64,000 nt of DNA from JAPLDB01 sp038206355. Its GTDB lineage: Bacteria > Bacteroidota > Bacteroidia > AKYH767-A > 2013-40CM-41-45. The translations under genes and the position numbers were made by a program. The DNA lies in NCBI GenBank assembly GCA_038206355.1, contig JBBRAY010000011.1, forward strand, positions 1 to 64,000. The letters run 5' to 3'. Shown here one piece after another: positions 17,155-25,313 of the stretch (positions are counted from its first letter, which is position 1; each line of letters starts with the position of its first letter). Below the pieces are notes generated by a model. That model worked only from the letters and a program-made list of their open reading frames with translations, was not told the origin of the DNA and made no database searches.

Positions 17155-18504
17155 TTGAATCTCCCATCTGCCTTTGTATCGAGAATTAATGCTCAGTTTG
17201 GGGAGGAAAGCAATTTGTTTCTTGATGCCTTAGAAAAGGAAGCGCCTGTTGCAATAAGGATCAATCCCGGAAAAAAAATTGTTTTCGGTGATGAAAATAT
17301 TCCCTGGTGTTCAACTGGTTTTTACCTGAATGCTCGTCCGTCATTTACACTTGATCCTTTGTTTCATGCGGGATGCTATTATGTACAGGATGCTAGTTCT
17401 ATGTTTCTCGAACAGCTTTTTCTTCAGACAGGATTATCAGAAAAAAAATTACTGATACTCGATGCATGCGCTGCGCCCGGAGGTAAATCCACGCACATTG
17501 CGTCGCTGATGAATGAAGACAGCATGCTTGTCTCCAATGAAGTGATTGGCTCAAGAATTTCTGTTCTCAAAGAAAACACCATCAAGTGGGGGCATCCGAA
17601 TGTGCTCATCACCAACAATGACCCTTCCGCCTTTACTGCGCTTGAAAATTTGTTTGACGTAATTCTTATTGACGCTCCATGCAGTGGCGAAGGACTTTTC
17701 AGAAAAGATCCCGGTGCGATTGATGAATGGAGCGAATCCAATTGCGAAATCAGTGCTGCGCGACAACAACGTATTCTTACTTCACTCCTTCCTTCGCTGA
17801 AACCCGGTGGTATTTTAATTTATTCTACCTGTACATTTAACAGGAGTGAGAATGAAGATAATGTCAGATGGATTTGTGAAAACAACAGGATGGAATGCCT
17901 GCCGTTAGATATCAAAGATGAATGGGGAATAAAAATTACCGGCGGGGAAGATCTTGCGGGTTATGCATTCCATCCGCATCAGCTCAGGGGTGAAGGTTTA
18001 TTTATTTCTGTGCTGAGAAAAAAAGAAGTGCCGTTTAATTCGTTAAAAACGAAAACGAGGTCTGCTAATTTTTCACCATTGCAAAAAAAATCAGAGTATC
18101 TTAATAGCCGGATTGAAAACGGAAACAAGAAATACAGGTTGGTGCAAAAAAATGAAATGGTTTTCGCAATGCATGAGGAATGGTTGCCACTTATCGGATT
18201 CCTTTCAGAAAATCTTAGGGTTACCCATTCAGGAACATGTGTTGCAGAATTAAAAGGCGATAAAGCAGTACCAACACACGAACTGGCATTATCATTACTT
18301 GCCGGAAAAAATTCATTTCCAGCGGTAGAAGTCAATCACGATGATGCACTAAAGTATTTGAGAAAAGAAGATTTTAAGATTCCGCCAATGGAAAAAGGAT
18401 ATGCATGGGTTACTCACCGGCAACATCCACTGGGTTTTATTAATTTTCTCGGCAACAGGTTTAATAATTATTATCCTTCAAACTGGAGGATAAGGATGCG
18501 GTAG
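17155..18504 (+). CDS. RsmF-like rRNA cytosine-C5 methyltransferase (NOL1/NOP2/Sun family)
   Basis: A 449-residue RNA m5C methyltransferase. The SAM site is in LDACAAPGGKSTHIASLM near 101-118; the two catalytic cysteines are in DAPCSGEG (C176) and YSTCTFNRSENE (C226). A C-terminal extension (about 290-449) with a PUA-like part is typical of RsmF/YebU and TrmW-like proteins. The start is TTG at 17155, because an upstream ATG is followed at once by a stop. It is probably cotranscribed with lpxK and the phosphorylase gene. The exact modified base (C1407 of 16S rRNA in E. coli RsmF) is inferred only. Confidence 0.88.
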   Translation: MNLPSAFVSRINAQFGEESNLFLDALEKEAPVAIRINPGKKIVFGDENIPWCSTGFYLNARPSFTLDPLFHAGCYYVQDASSMFLEQLFLQTGLSEKKLLILDACAAPGGKSTHIASLMNEDSMLVSNEVIGSRISVLKENTIKWGHPNVLITNNDPSAFTALENLFDVILIDAPCSGEGLFRKDPGAIDEWSESNCEISAARQQRILTSLLPSLKPGGILIYSTCTFNRSENEDNVRWICENNRMECLPLDIKDEWGIKITGGEDLAGYAFHPHQLRGEGLFISVLRKKEVPFNSLKTKTRSANFSPLQKKSEYLNSRIENGNKKYRLVQKNEMVFAMHEEWLPLIGFLSENLRVTHSGTCVAELKGDKAVPTHELALSLLAGKNSFPAVEVNHDDALKYLRKEDFKIPPMEKGYAWVTHRQHPLGFINFLGNRFNNYYPSNWRIRMR

Positions 18505-18595
18505 ATCGGTTATAGATCGGGTAGTTTAAAACTGAATATAATTTCGCTGAGCGGATATTTCATTCAGATCATTTCAAAATATAAATTGCAGTTAA

Positions 18596-19918
18596 ATGAA
18601 AATAATAAATATTTTTTCAAAATTGATTTTACTTTGTTTGCTAAAGACAACTGCTTTTTCCCAAACTCCATCTTACTGTTCCTCAAACCGCTTCACCGAT
18701 GCCGCCACTTTCGATAGCAGCGACATCAGAATTGATATCAATATCGTTTACGGTATTGCAAAAAATTATTTCACCGGTGTAAATGATACGCTGAGGATGA
18801 ATGTTTTTTATCCTGACACCACCATTGATACCATGAATGCCAGGCCTTTCATTTTGTTGATTCATGGAGGCGCATTTCTCGCCGGCAATATGCATGACAT
18901 GGATTACCAGTGCAGGGAATTTGCGCGCAGGGGTTTTGTAACGGCAACAATCAATTACCGCCTCGGATGGAATTGTGCAGGCACCGACCTACTAAGCATT
19001 TGTCTGCTATGTGGTGGTTCAGGTTTCAATTTAGTTACAGCTACTTATCAGGCCGCACAGGATGGTCGCGCAGCAATGCGATATATTGATGCCAACAGCT
19101 CAGCTTATAAAATTAACAGGGATAATTATTTCATCGGCGGAACGAGCGCAGGCAGCATCACTGCAATGCATACGACATTCTGGGACCAGCAGGAAGCAAA
19201 TACATTTTGTTCCTGGTGTACAGGACAGGTTGGGCTTCTAGATACTTCAGGAAATTCTTTGCCCAATAATTATCAGATCAAAGGCGTGATTGACAATTGC
19301 GGCGCCGTGAGTAAAGACAGCATAGTACTCAACAATGGGAATATTCCACTCATCGCTTTTCATGATGAAGGAGATTGCGTGGTACCCAACCAGTACGGAC
19401 AGGTCATCAGTTGTTTTTGCCAGTCATTCTACTGGGTAGCGGGATCATCAGCATTATATTCAAAGTTAAATGCCAATGGAATTTGTACGCGCATGAATCT
19501 CGTTCCACTGAGCATCAACCATTGTTCTTTTCCTGAATATGAACTCGTGAACCGTGCAAGTTGTTTTATCAGGTCTGTTTTATGCGACAGTTGTACATCT
19601 GCCTACAACAACACACCCTATGTACTACAGCGATGCAGCTCTACAAATGGAATCGAAGAAAATAATTCTCTTTCATTAATACAGGCATTTCCGAATCCGG
19701 CAATGGATGAAATAAAAATAGATAACCTGATTCAGGATAAAAAATACTCATTTAGCATGTATGAAATTTCAGGAAAACTGATTTCTGAAATCGCAATATC
19801 AAATTCTTCAGAATACATTTACCGGATAAAAAATATTTCGCCCGGAATATACTTCATAAGAATTTTTTCCGGAGATGAAATAAGGATTGTCAGACTATTC
19901 ATACAGAACGAAAACTAG
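18596..19918 (+). CDS. Secreted alpha/beta-hydrolase (carboxylesterase-like) with T9SS tail
   Basis: A 440-residue exported protein: signal peptide (LILLCLLKTTAFSQ), an esterase/lipase domain with oxyanion motif LLIHGGAFLAG (about 87-97), INYRLGWN, and the nucleophile elbow GGTSAGS (GxSxG, Ser near 181). The acid and base of the triad likely lie in DEGDCVV and INHCSFP. The C-terminal 80 residues form a T9SS type A sorting domain (QAFPNPAMDEIKIDNL; SPGIYFIRIFSGDEIRIVRL). Several cysteines suggest disulfides outside the cell. It would cut esters on plant or microbial polymers; the substrate is unknown. Confidence 0.85.
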   Translation: MKIINIFSKLILLCLLKTTAFSQTPSYCSSNRFTDAATFDSSDIRIDINIVYGIAKNYFTGVNDTLRMNVFYPDTTIDTMNARPFILLIHGGAFLAGNMHDMDYQCREFARRGFVTATINYRLGWNCAGTDLLSICLLCGGSGFNLVTATYQAAQDGRAAMRYIDANSSAYKINRDNYFIGGTSAGSITAMHTTFWDQQEANTFCSWCTGQVGLLDTSGNSLPNNYQIKGVIDNCGAVSKDSIVLNNGNIPLIAFHDEGDCVVPNQYGQVISCFCQSFYWVAGSSALYSKLNANGICTRMNLVPLSINHCSFPEYELVNRASCFIRSVLCDSCTSAYNNTPYVLQRCSSTNGIEENNSLSLIQAFPNPAMDEIKIDNLIQDKKYSFSMYEISGKLISEIAISNSSEYIYRIKNISPGIYFIRIFSGDEIRIVRLFIQNEN

Positions 19919-19995
19919 AATCGTCCGAAATCTTCTTCCGGCAAATAAAAAAATGCTCACTTGGAGAATACTGTCAGTGCGCCTTTTATACTGAT

Positions 19996-20220
19996 TTGTT
20001 TTCAGGCCTTATTGATGAAGAATTATCTGAGGAAGAAGAAAGGGCAATGGCGCTTTCATGCGAGATTTCTCATCTTAAAAAAAAACATGGAGACCGTTGG
20101 ATGAAATACTATCCTTATCATCCGGATAAAGATTACGATGATGAAAATGGCAACCCTTACAATTATGGATTTGGCGAAGACGATGACGGAGAAAATGATG
20201 ATTGGTGGCGAAAGGAATAA
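19996..20220 (+). CDS. Small acidic protein of unknown function, start uncertain
   Basis: A 74-residue reading from TTG at 19996. The protein is acidic with clusters of Asp/Glu at both ends (LIDEELSEEEERAMAL; EDDDGENDDWW) and a central basic, aromatic part (LKKKHGDRWMKYYPYHPDKD). The same frame is open further upstream, back to the end of the esterase gene, and encodes a Cys-rich lead (KKCSLGEYCQCAFYTDLF). That lead could begin at a rare ATA or ATC codon near 19945 or 19930, since no ATG is in frame. It is convergent with hemH 13 bp away. I do not recognise the family. Confidence 0.55.
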   Translation: MFSGLIDEELSEEEERAMALSCEISHLKKKHGDRWMKYYPYHPDKDYDDENGNPYNYGFGEDDDGENDDWWRKE

Positions 20221-20233
20221 GTCAGGTTTTGTT

Positions 20234-21238
20234 TTAAGATCTGCAAATATTCTCCAGCGCTTTAATCCACAAGGGATGATCATTTAGACTTTCAACGAGC
20301 TGAACTTTTTCTCCACCATGCTTTTTAAACAGCACATTGTATTCAACGGCTATTTCATAAAGCGTCTCCAGGCAATCAGAAGTGAAAGCAGGTGAAAATA
20401 CAAGCAACTTTTTCATACCCTTCTGAGCCAGCCCTTCAACAACATGATCGCTGTATGGCTTGATCCATGGGGTCCTTCCGAGTCGGGACTGAAAAGAAAC
20501 CGTATAATTTTCAAAAGGAATATTCAGGTTCTTTGCAATCAGTCTGGCCGTTTCATAACATTGTGCGCGATAGCAAAATGTATTCTTGTCGCAGAGTGAA
20601 TCACAGCAATTCTCCTTCAGGCAATAACTTTGAACATCCGCTTTTTTTATCTGGCGTTCAGGCAATCCATGAAAGCTGAAAAGGACATGATCATATTTTT
20701 GCGGATCGTACTTCTTACCTATTTCGGAAAATGCATTTATATAATTTACATCGTTGCAATAGCTGTTGACGAATTCAATTTCAGGAATCGCTTCCCATTT
20801 GGATACAATCTCCATTACTTTCTGTTGTACTGAACCTGTAGATGCAGAAGCATACTGTGGAAACAACGGAACGATTTTTATTTTTTTGAAAACAGGATTT
20901 TTAAATTTCTCCAGCGCCGATTGAATCGATGGACTTTGATAACGCATGGCCAGTTCTACCTGAAAATCATTGCCAAGTTTTTCGGCAAGCTGGTATTCCT
21001 GACGTGTGCTGTAAAGCAACAATGGAGACCCGAACTCCGTCCATATTTTCTCATACAACTTTGCAGATCGCGGTGCTCGTATGGGAGCAATAATAAAATT
21101 AACCAGTAGCCACCTTGCTATTGGTCCGGTATCTATTACCCGCGGGTCGCTCAGGAATTCGCGCAGGTATTTTCTCACATCTTTCACTGATGGAGAATCG
21201 GGAGTGCCGAGGTTAACGAGTAATATTCCGGTTTTCAT
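20234..21238 (-). CDS. hemH: Ferrochelatase
   Basis: A 334-residue enzyme that inserts ferrous iron into protoporphyrin IX (or coproporphyrin III), the last steps of heme synthesis. Conserved elements: LLVNLGTPDSP near the N-terminus, VPLFPQYASASTGS (123-136), the catalytic His190 in FSFHGLPER, and Glu291 in FTSDCLETLYE. A Cys-rich segment at 206-227 has six cysteines (YCLKENCCDSLC, FCYRAQC), which could bind a metal or an Fe-S cluster. The ATG at 21238 gives the family N-terminus. Confidence 0.94.
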   Translation of the reverse strand: MKTGILLVNLGTPDSPSVKDVRKYLREFLSDPRVIDTGPIARWLLVNFIIAPIRAPRSAKLYEKIWTEFGSPLLLYSTRQEYQLAEKLGNDFQVELAMRYQSPSIQSALEKFKNPVFKKIKIVPLFPQYASASTGSVQQKVMEIVSKWEAIPEIEFVNSYCNDVNYINAFSEIGKKYDPQKYDHVLFSFHGLPERQIKKADVQSYCLKENCCDSLCDKNTFCYRAQCYETARLIAKNLNIPFENYTVSFQSRLGRTPWIKPYSDHVVEGLAQKGMKKLLVFSPAFTSDCLETLYEIAVEYNVLFKKHGGEKVQLVESLNDHPLWIKALENICRS

Positions 21239-21414
21239 GCACGTATAACTGTTCTACGATTAACGAATCTGTACGAATATACGAAATACGAATTTTCAAA
21301 CTCAACAATCAATTTTCGGATTTCGTCCAAAAAGCAATCGGGATACGAGTTTCGGATTTCGGATTTCGTCCCGATAGCTATCAGGATTCGATATTTATTA
21401 TTCGCTATTTGTTT
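21239..21414. repeat. ACGAAT/CGGATTTCG-rich intergenic repeat
   Basis: The gap between hemH and the lipoamide dehydrogenase gene is full of short repeats: ACGAAT-type units near 21250-21295, three GGATTTCG units between 21316 and 21370, and a near-palindrome CCCGATAGCTATCAGG at 21370-21385. The stretch TCAGGATTCGATATT at 21380-21394 recurs exactly upstream of nadE (about 51449-51463), and ACGAAT-rich DNA also lies next to gldC at 49272. No gene is seen. Confidence 0.6.
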
Positions 21415-22845
21415 TCAAATATGGATTGATCTATTCTCCGTTGCCGCCAGACATGCTTCCTTAAACGCTTCCGAATATGTTGGATGGGCGTGACTGATGC
21501 GTGCAATGTCCTCCGCAGAGGCGCGGAACTCCATAGCTACTACTGCTTCACCAATGACGTCTGCTGCGCGCGGACCAATGATATGAACGCCTAAAATTTC
21601 ATCCGTCATTTTGTCTGCCAGAACTTTTACAAATCCATCGGTATCCATACTTGCCCTTGCGCGACCACTTGCTTTGAATGGAAATGATCCTGATTTGTAA
21701 TCCCGCTTCTGCGATTTCAGTTCCTCTTCAGTGAAACCAACCGCCGCTACTTCAGGCCAGGTATAAACAACGCCCGGTATCAGATTGTAATTGATATGTG
21801 GTTTTTGTCCTGCAATTATCTCTGCAACAAAAACTCCCTCCTCTTCTGCCTTGTGAGCAAGCATAGCACCTTTTACAACATCACCGATAGCATAAATTCC
21901 TTTTGCCGATGTTTCCAGATTTTCATTCACGACAATTCTTCCGCGATCATCAGTTTTCACACCGGCATTTTCAAGTCCAAGATTTTCAGTGTATGCTTTC
22001 CTCCCAACGCTTACGAGACAATAATCCCCTTCGAGATTTAATTTTAGTCCTGACTTATCTTCTGCCATCACGCTTACTGTTTTCCCTTTAACGGAAACAG
22101 AAGTTACTTTATGCTGCAGATAAAATGTGAATCCTAGTTTTGTTAATGACCTTTGCAATTCCTTTCCCAATGAACGGTCCATATGTGCAATGATAGAATC
22201 AAGAAATTCCACCACAGTAACTTTCGATCCGAGTCGCGCATAAACAGAACCCAACTCAAGTCCGATAACACCGCCACCAATGATAACCAGATGTTTTGGA
22301 ATTTCCATTAGCACCAGTGCCTCTGTGGACGTGATAATCCTTTTTTTATCAATGGTTATTCCGGGTAATGATGATGGTTTTGATCCCGTGGCGATAATTA
22401 CATTTGTTGTTTCTATTTCCATTCTTTTATCCCCGTTCGCGTTTTCATTCCCGTTCGCTTCAGCGAACGGATCAATCTCAATCTTATTCCCATTCACAAA
22501 TCTCCCCACCCCCTCAAAAACATCAACTTTATTTTTCTTCATCAAATATTTCAATCCGTCATTATTCTGTTTTACCACATCATTTTTCCTCGAAATCATC
22601 TTCTCAAAATTGACTTTGAGACTACTAAGTTCTATACCATGCGTTTTAAAATTATGCTCAGCATTATGAAAGTGTTCAGAAGAATCCAGTAATGCTTTAG
22701 AAGGAATACACCCTACGTTTGTGCATGTTCCACCAAGTACACTATACTTTTCAATAATCGCCGTTTTCATTCCCAGCTGGGCGCAACGGATTGCCGCAAC
22801 ATACCCTCCGGGGCCCGAACCAATAACTGTTACATCATACTTCAT
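21415..22845 (-). CDS. lpdA: Dihydrolipoamide dehydrogenase
   Basis: A 476-residue flavoprotein, the E3 subunit of 2-oxo acid dehydrogenase complexes. FAD motif VIGSGPGGYVAAI (7-19), redox disulfide GGTCTNVGCIPSK (Cys41 and Cys46), NAD motif IGGGVIGLELGSVYARLGSK, and the catalytic pair His454-Glu459 in HPTYSEAF are all present. Residues about 126-141 form a low-complexity insert (PFAEANGNENANGDKR) whose DNA contains a palindrome, without breaking the frame. It lies in a beta-strand-to-loop area before the IIATGSKP motif, so activity can be kept. No other complex subunits are adjacent. Confidence 0.94.
   Translation of the reverse strand: MKYDVTVIGSGPGGYVAAIRCAQLGMKTAIIEKYSVLGGTCTNVGCIPSKALLDSSEHFHNAEHNFKTHGIELSSLKVNFEKMISRKNDVVKQNNDGLKYLMKKNKVDVFEGVGRFVNGNKIEIDPFAEANGNENANGDKRMEIETTNVIIATGSKPSSLPGITIDKKRIITSTEALVLMEIPKHLVIIGGGVIGLELGSVYARLGSKVTVVEFLDSIIAHMDRSLGKELQRSLTKLGFTFYLQHKVTSVSVKGKTVSVMAEDKSGLKLNLEGDYCLVSVGRKAYTENLGLENAGVKTDDRGRIVVNENLETSAKGIYAIGDVVKGAMLAHKAEEEGVFVAEIIAGQKPHINYNLIPGVVYTWPEVAAVGFTEEELKSQKRDYKSGSFPFKASGRARASMDTDGFVKVLADKMTDEILGVHIIGPRAADVIGEAVVAMEFRASAEDIARISHAHPTYSEAFKEACLAATENRSIHI
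22451..22470. repeat. Short palindrome inserted in frame in lpdA
   Basis: Two nine-base arms (CCGTTCGCT and AGCGAACGG) flank a two-base loop inside the lpdA coding sequence. Related short units CCGTTCGC / CCCGTTCGC stand at 22432-22440. The palindrome encodes part of the Asn/Glu/Ala-rich insert and looks like a mobile palindromic repeat that was accepted in frame. Confidence 0.6.
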
Positions 22846-22956
22846 TTATAGAAATTTATTTGGGAGCGCGAAGATAACCTTTTAGAAAAACTTTGAAAGG
22901 GATACAGGAGTTTCGATAATCCGGCAGTTGAGTCGAAGAAATATAAAAATATTGGG

Positions 22957-22964
22957 TAGGTTTG
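22957..22964 (+). promoter_or_regulatory. Possible -7 promoter element (TAGGTTTG)
   Basis: A perfect TAnnTTTG, the -7 consensus of the Bacteroidota primary sigma factor, stands about 97 bp before the ATG of the broken PKD gene. No clear TTTG -33 element is at the usual 19-21 bp distance. Confidence 0.3.
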
Positions 22965-23060
22965 CTTCAGAGGTTTGGAAGTAAGCTACAAAATTTTCGC
23001 ACCATCGCTAAGCATCTATATGAAATTAATGATAACAGACAAAAACCAAAAATAAATATC

Positions 23061-23592
23061 ATGAAAAAATATCTGCTTGCGATTTCCCCATTTATATTTA
23101 TCATGGTGTCATCATCAAAAATATTTGCGCAGACGGCAGCATTTACCTACAGCCCTCAATCAGGATGCGCTCCTCTCAATATCGCATTTACCGATCTGTC
23201 AACAGGTGCAACCTCATGGCATTGGGATTTCGGCAACGGAGATACATCAGCATTACAAAACCCTTTGGAAGTTTATTCATCGCAGGGTATGTTTACCATT
23301 ACCTTATCCATCAATGGCGGAATATCATGGACACGACAACAATTACAGATACAATGATGAAGATAATAAACTGAAAATATATCCCAACCCAGCTTCTAAT
23401 GTTCTTACTATTGAATATGAAACAAGGGAAGCAACGATTGAAATCCTGAACCTTTAAGGGATAACCGTAATCACAGAAAAAATTGCCGGCTACCCATCGC
23501 GATTAAACCTTCAAGAATTGGCGAAAGGAATTTATTTTGTACGTGTCAATAATGAAGAAATGAATCTCATGAGAAAGCTGGTTATAGAATAG
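23061..23592 (+). pseudogene. Broken secreted protein with PKD domain and T9SS tail
   Basis: ATG at 23061 opens a signal peptide (KKYLLAISPFIFIMVSS) and a PKD domain (SGCAPLNIAFTDLSTGATSW, then HWDFGNGDTS). The frame then fails near 23320-23357. The T9SS tail continues in another frame (KLKIYPNPASNVLTIEYE), meets an in-frame TAA at 23455, and resumes in the same frame (ITEKIAGYPSRLNLQELAKG, then IYFVRVNNEE) to a stop at 23590. The parts are in the right order for one normal secreted protein of about 175 residues, so this is a decayed gene with at least one frameshift and one stop. The DNA between has a plausible third frame, suggesting two shifts. Confidence 0.72.
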
Positions 23593-23644
23593 CACCCGTT
23601 CCTTTTACAAACAGAAAATACAATTTCAGGATGAATCACTGCTG

Positions 23645-25267
23645 CTACTTCCGAAAATATTTCTTGTAAAGCGTCAGGAGTATCAATATCACTGCCAGAT
23701 AAGCAGCACCAACACCAAGGTAATCCCCATGTTTTGCATAGAACGTTTTGATGTTATTCTTATAAAGTGTTTTCTGAATTGCATCTTCTTCCCACCAGGT
23801 TGTTTGCATGGTGACGTCTCCCCGCTGATTGATAAAACATGAAATACCTGTATTTGCCGACCGCGCAATTCCCTTCCTGAATTCAATGGCCCGCAGTCTT
23901 GCATAATTCATATGCTGTCTGTAACCTGCAGTATTTCCCCACCATCCGTCATTGGTAATGATGAAAATAAGTTGTGCTCCGCTATTGATATAATGACTCA
24001 TGAATCCGCCATAGATGCTTTCATAACAGATGGCTGGTGCGATGACGGTACTGTCACGCGCAATAAAATTCCTTCTTTCTTCCTGCGTACCCAGGCTCCC
24101 TGAAGTTCCTCCAAGGTCGAGCGCAAGTTTTTCCAGGAAGCCGAACACTTTCGGATAAGGCATCTTCTCTACCCCGGGCACCAGCCGGCTTTTATGATAA
24201 ATCCGGATATGGTTTGAAGAATCAATCATCAGCGCAGTGTTGAACTCATCATAATAGTTTTCGCTGTCGTTAAATTTTCTTGCCGTCAAACTCCTCAATG
24301 AATCTTTTTCATAAACCATTGCTGTTGATGCGCCGATCATCACAGTTACATTCGGAAATGCATGAATGAATTTTTCAATGGTTTTAATCTGCTTGTGGTC
24401 GTTGAGATTTTCTTCCCATATTCCATCCGACAAAGCAGTCTCGGGAAACAAAACAAATTTTGTAGTGCTATCCACAACTGTGGATGCAAGCTGAAGCATT
24501 TTTGCCAGCTGGTCGTCACCACTGCCATTGAACTTCATATTGTACGGATCAATATTGGGCTGAACAACTACTACATTCACAGGCATACCTATTTTCTCGT
24601 GGCGTTGATAAAGTATTTGTGAAAAAATAAGTGGCGCACTCAGCAGTATGGCTGTAGCAATCATCGCAACCATTGAATTGATCCGCCTCAGTTGTGTAAG
24701 TAAATCACGGCTGAATATATTTTTAGCAATGACATAAAAGAAAAGGTTTGCAGCAATCACCCATATTGATCCGCCCAGCACACCTGTGTATTCATACCAC
24801 TGAACATATTCAGGATGCGTGGCAAATACATTTCCAAGCGTTAGCCACGGCCAGGAAATTTCCCAGGTGAGGTGCAGGTATTCAAAACCTATAATGTAAC
24901 AGAAAAGAGAAAAGTATCCGATTGCAAGTCCATACCTTCTTTTGGTGCTGTGAAATAGTATCCACACAATTGTCATGAGCAATGTATTCACGCCAATGGC
25001 GGCAAAACTCCCCACATCTGTACTATTGTAAATCCACCAGGTGGTCAATACATTCCATACAAGCATGGCAAAAAAGAAATGAGCAAAGATTTTTTTCCTT
25101 CTGTGTTTTACTTCATGTCTTATGAAATAATGATTGACGGCCAGCAAGGGTACGAACGCAAAGAAAATGACCGGCGTGAATCCACGATCAGGCCAGCTCA
25201 TCCACAGAAGGATTCCGGTCAGAAGTGAAAGTCCTGAAAGTTGAAAAGATTTTTTTGTGAATGGCAT
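23645..25267 (-). CDS. lnt: Apolipoprotein N-acyltransferase
   Basis: About 540 residues: an N-terminal membrane part with some seven helices and a periplasmic nitrilase-like domain. The catalytic triad is visible as Glu in LFPETALSD, Lys in YHKSRLVPG and Cys in PAICYESIYG (E280, K363 and C418 counted from the TTG four codons upstream; subtract four for the ATG start). Lnt adds the third acyl chain to lipoproteins. The ATG at 25267 (MPFTKKSFQ) is preferred to the TTG at 25279. It lies about 46 bp after purM on the same strand and may be cotranscribed. Confidence 0.92.
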   Translation of the reverse strand: MPFTKKSFQLSGLSLLTGILLWMSWPDRGFTPVIFFAFVPLLAVNHYFIRHEVKHRRKKIFAHFFFAMLVWNVLTTWWIYNSTDVGSFAAIGVNTLLMTIVWILFHSTKRRYGLAIGYFSLFCYIIGFEYLHLTWEISWPWLTLGNVFATHPEYVQWYEYTGVLGGSIWVIAANLFFYVIAKNIFSRDLLTQLRRINSMVAMIATAILLSAPLIFSQILYQRHEKIGMPVNVVVVQPNIDPYNMKFNGSGDDQLAKMLQLASTVVDSTTKFVLFPETALSDGIWEENLNDHKQIKTIEKFIHAFPNVTVMIGASTAMVYEKDSLRSLTARKFNDSENYYDEFNTALMIDSSNHIRIYHKSRLVPGVEKMPYPKVFGFLEKLALDLGGTSGSLGTQEERRNFIARDSTVIAPAICYESIYGGFMSHYINSGAQLIFIITNDGWWGNTAGYRQHMNYARLRAIEFRKGIARSANTGISCFINQRGDVTMQTTWWEEDAIQKTLYKNNIKTFYAKHGDYLGVGAAYLAVILILLTLYKKYFRK

Positions 25268-25313
25268 GTAAGACTGCAAGAAAGGAAAAAAATAAGACAG
25301 GGAGAATGATAAT

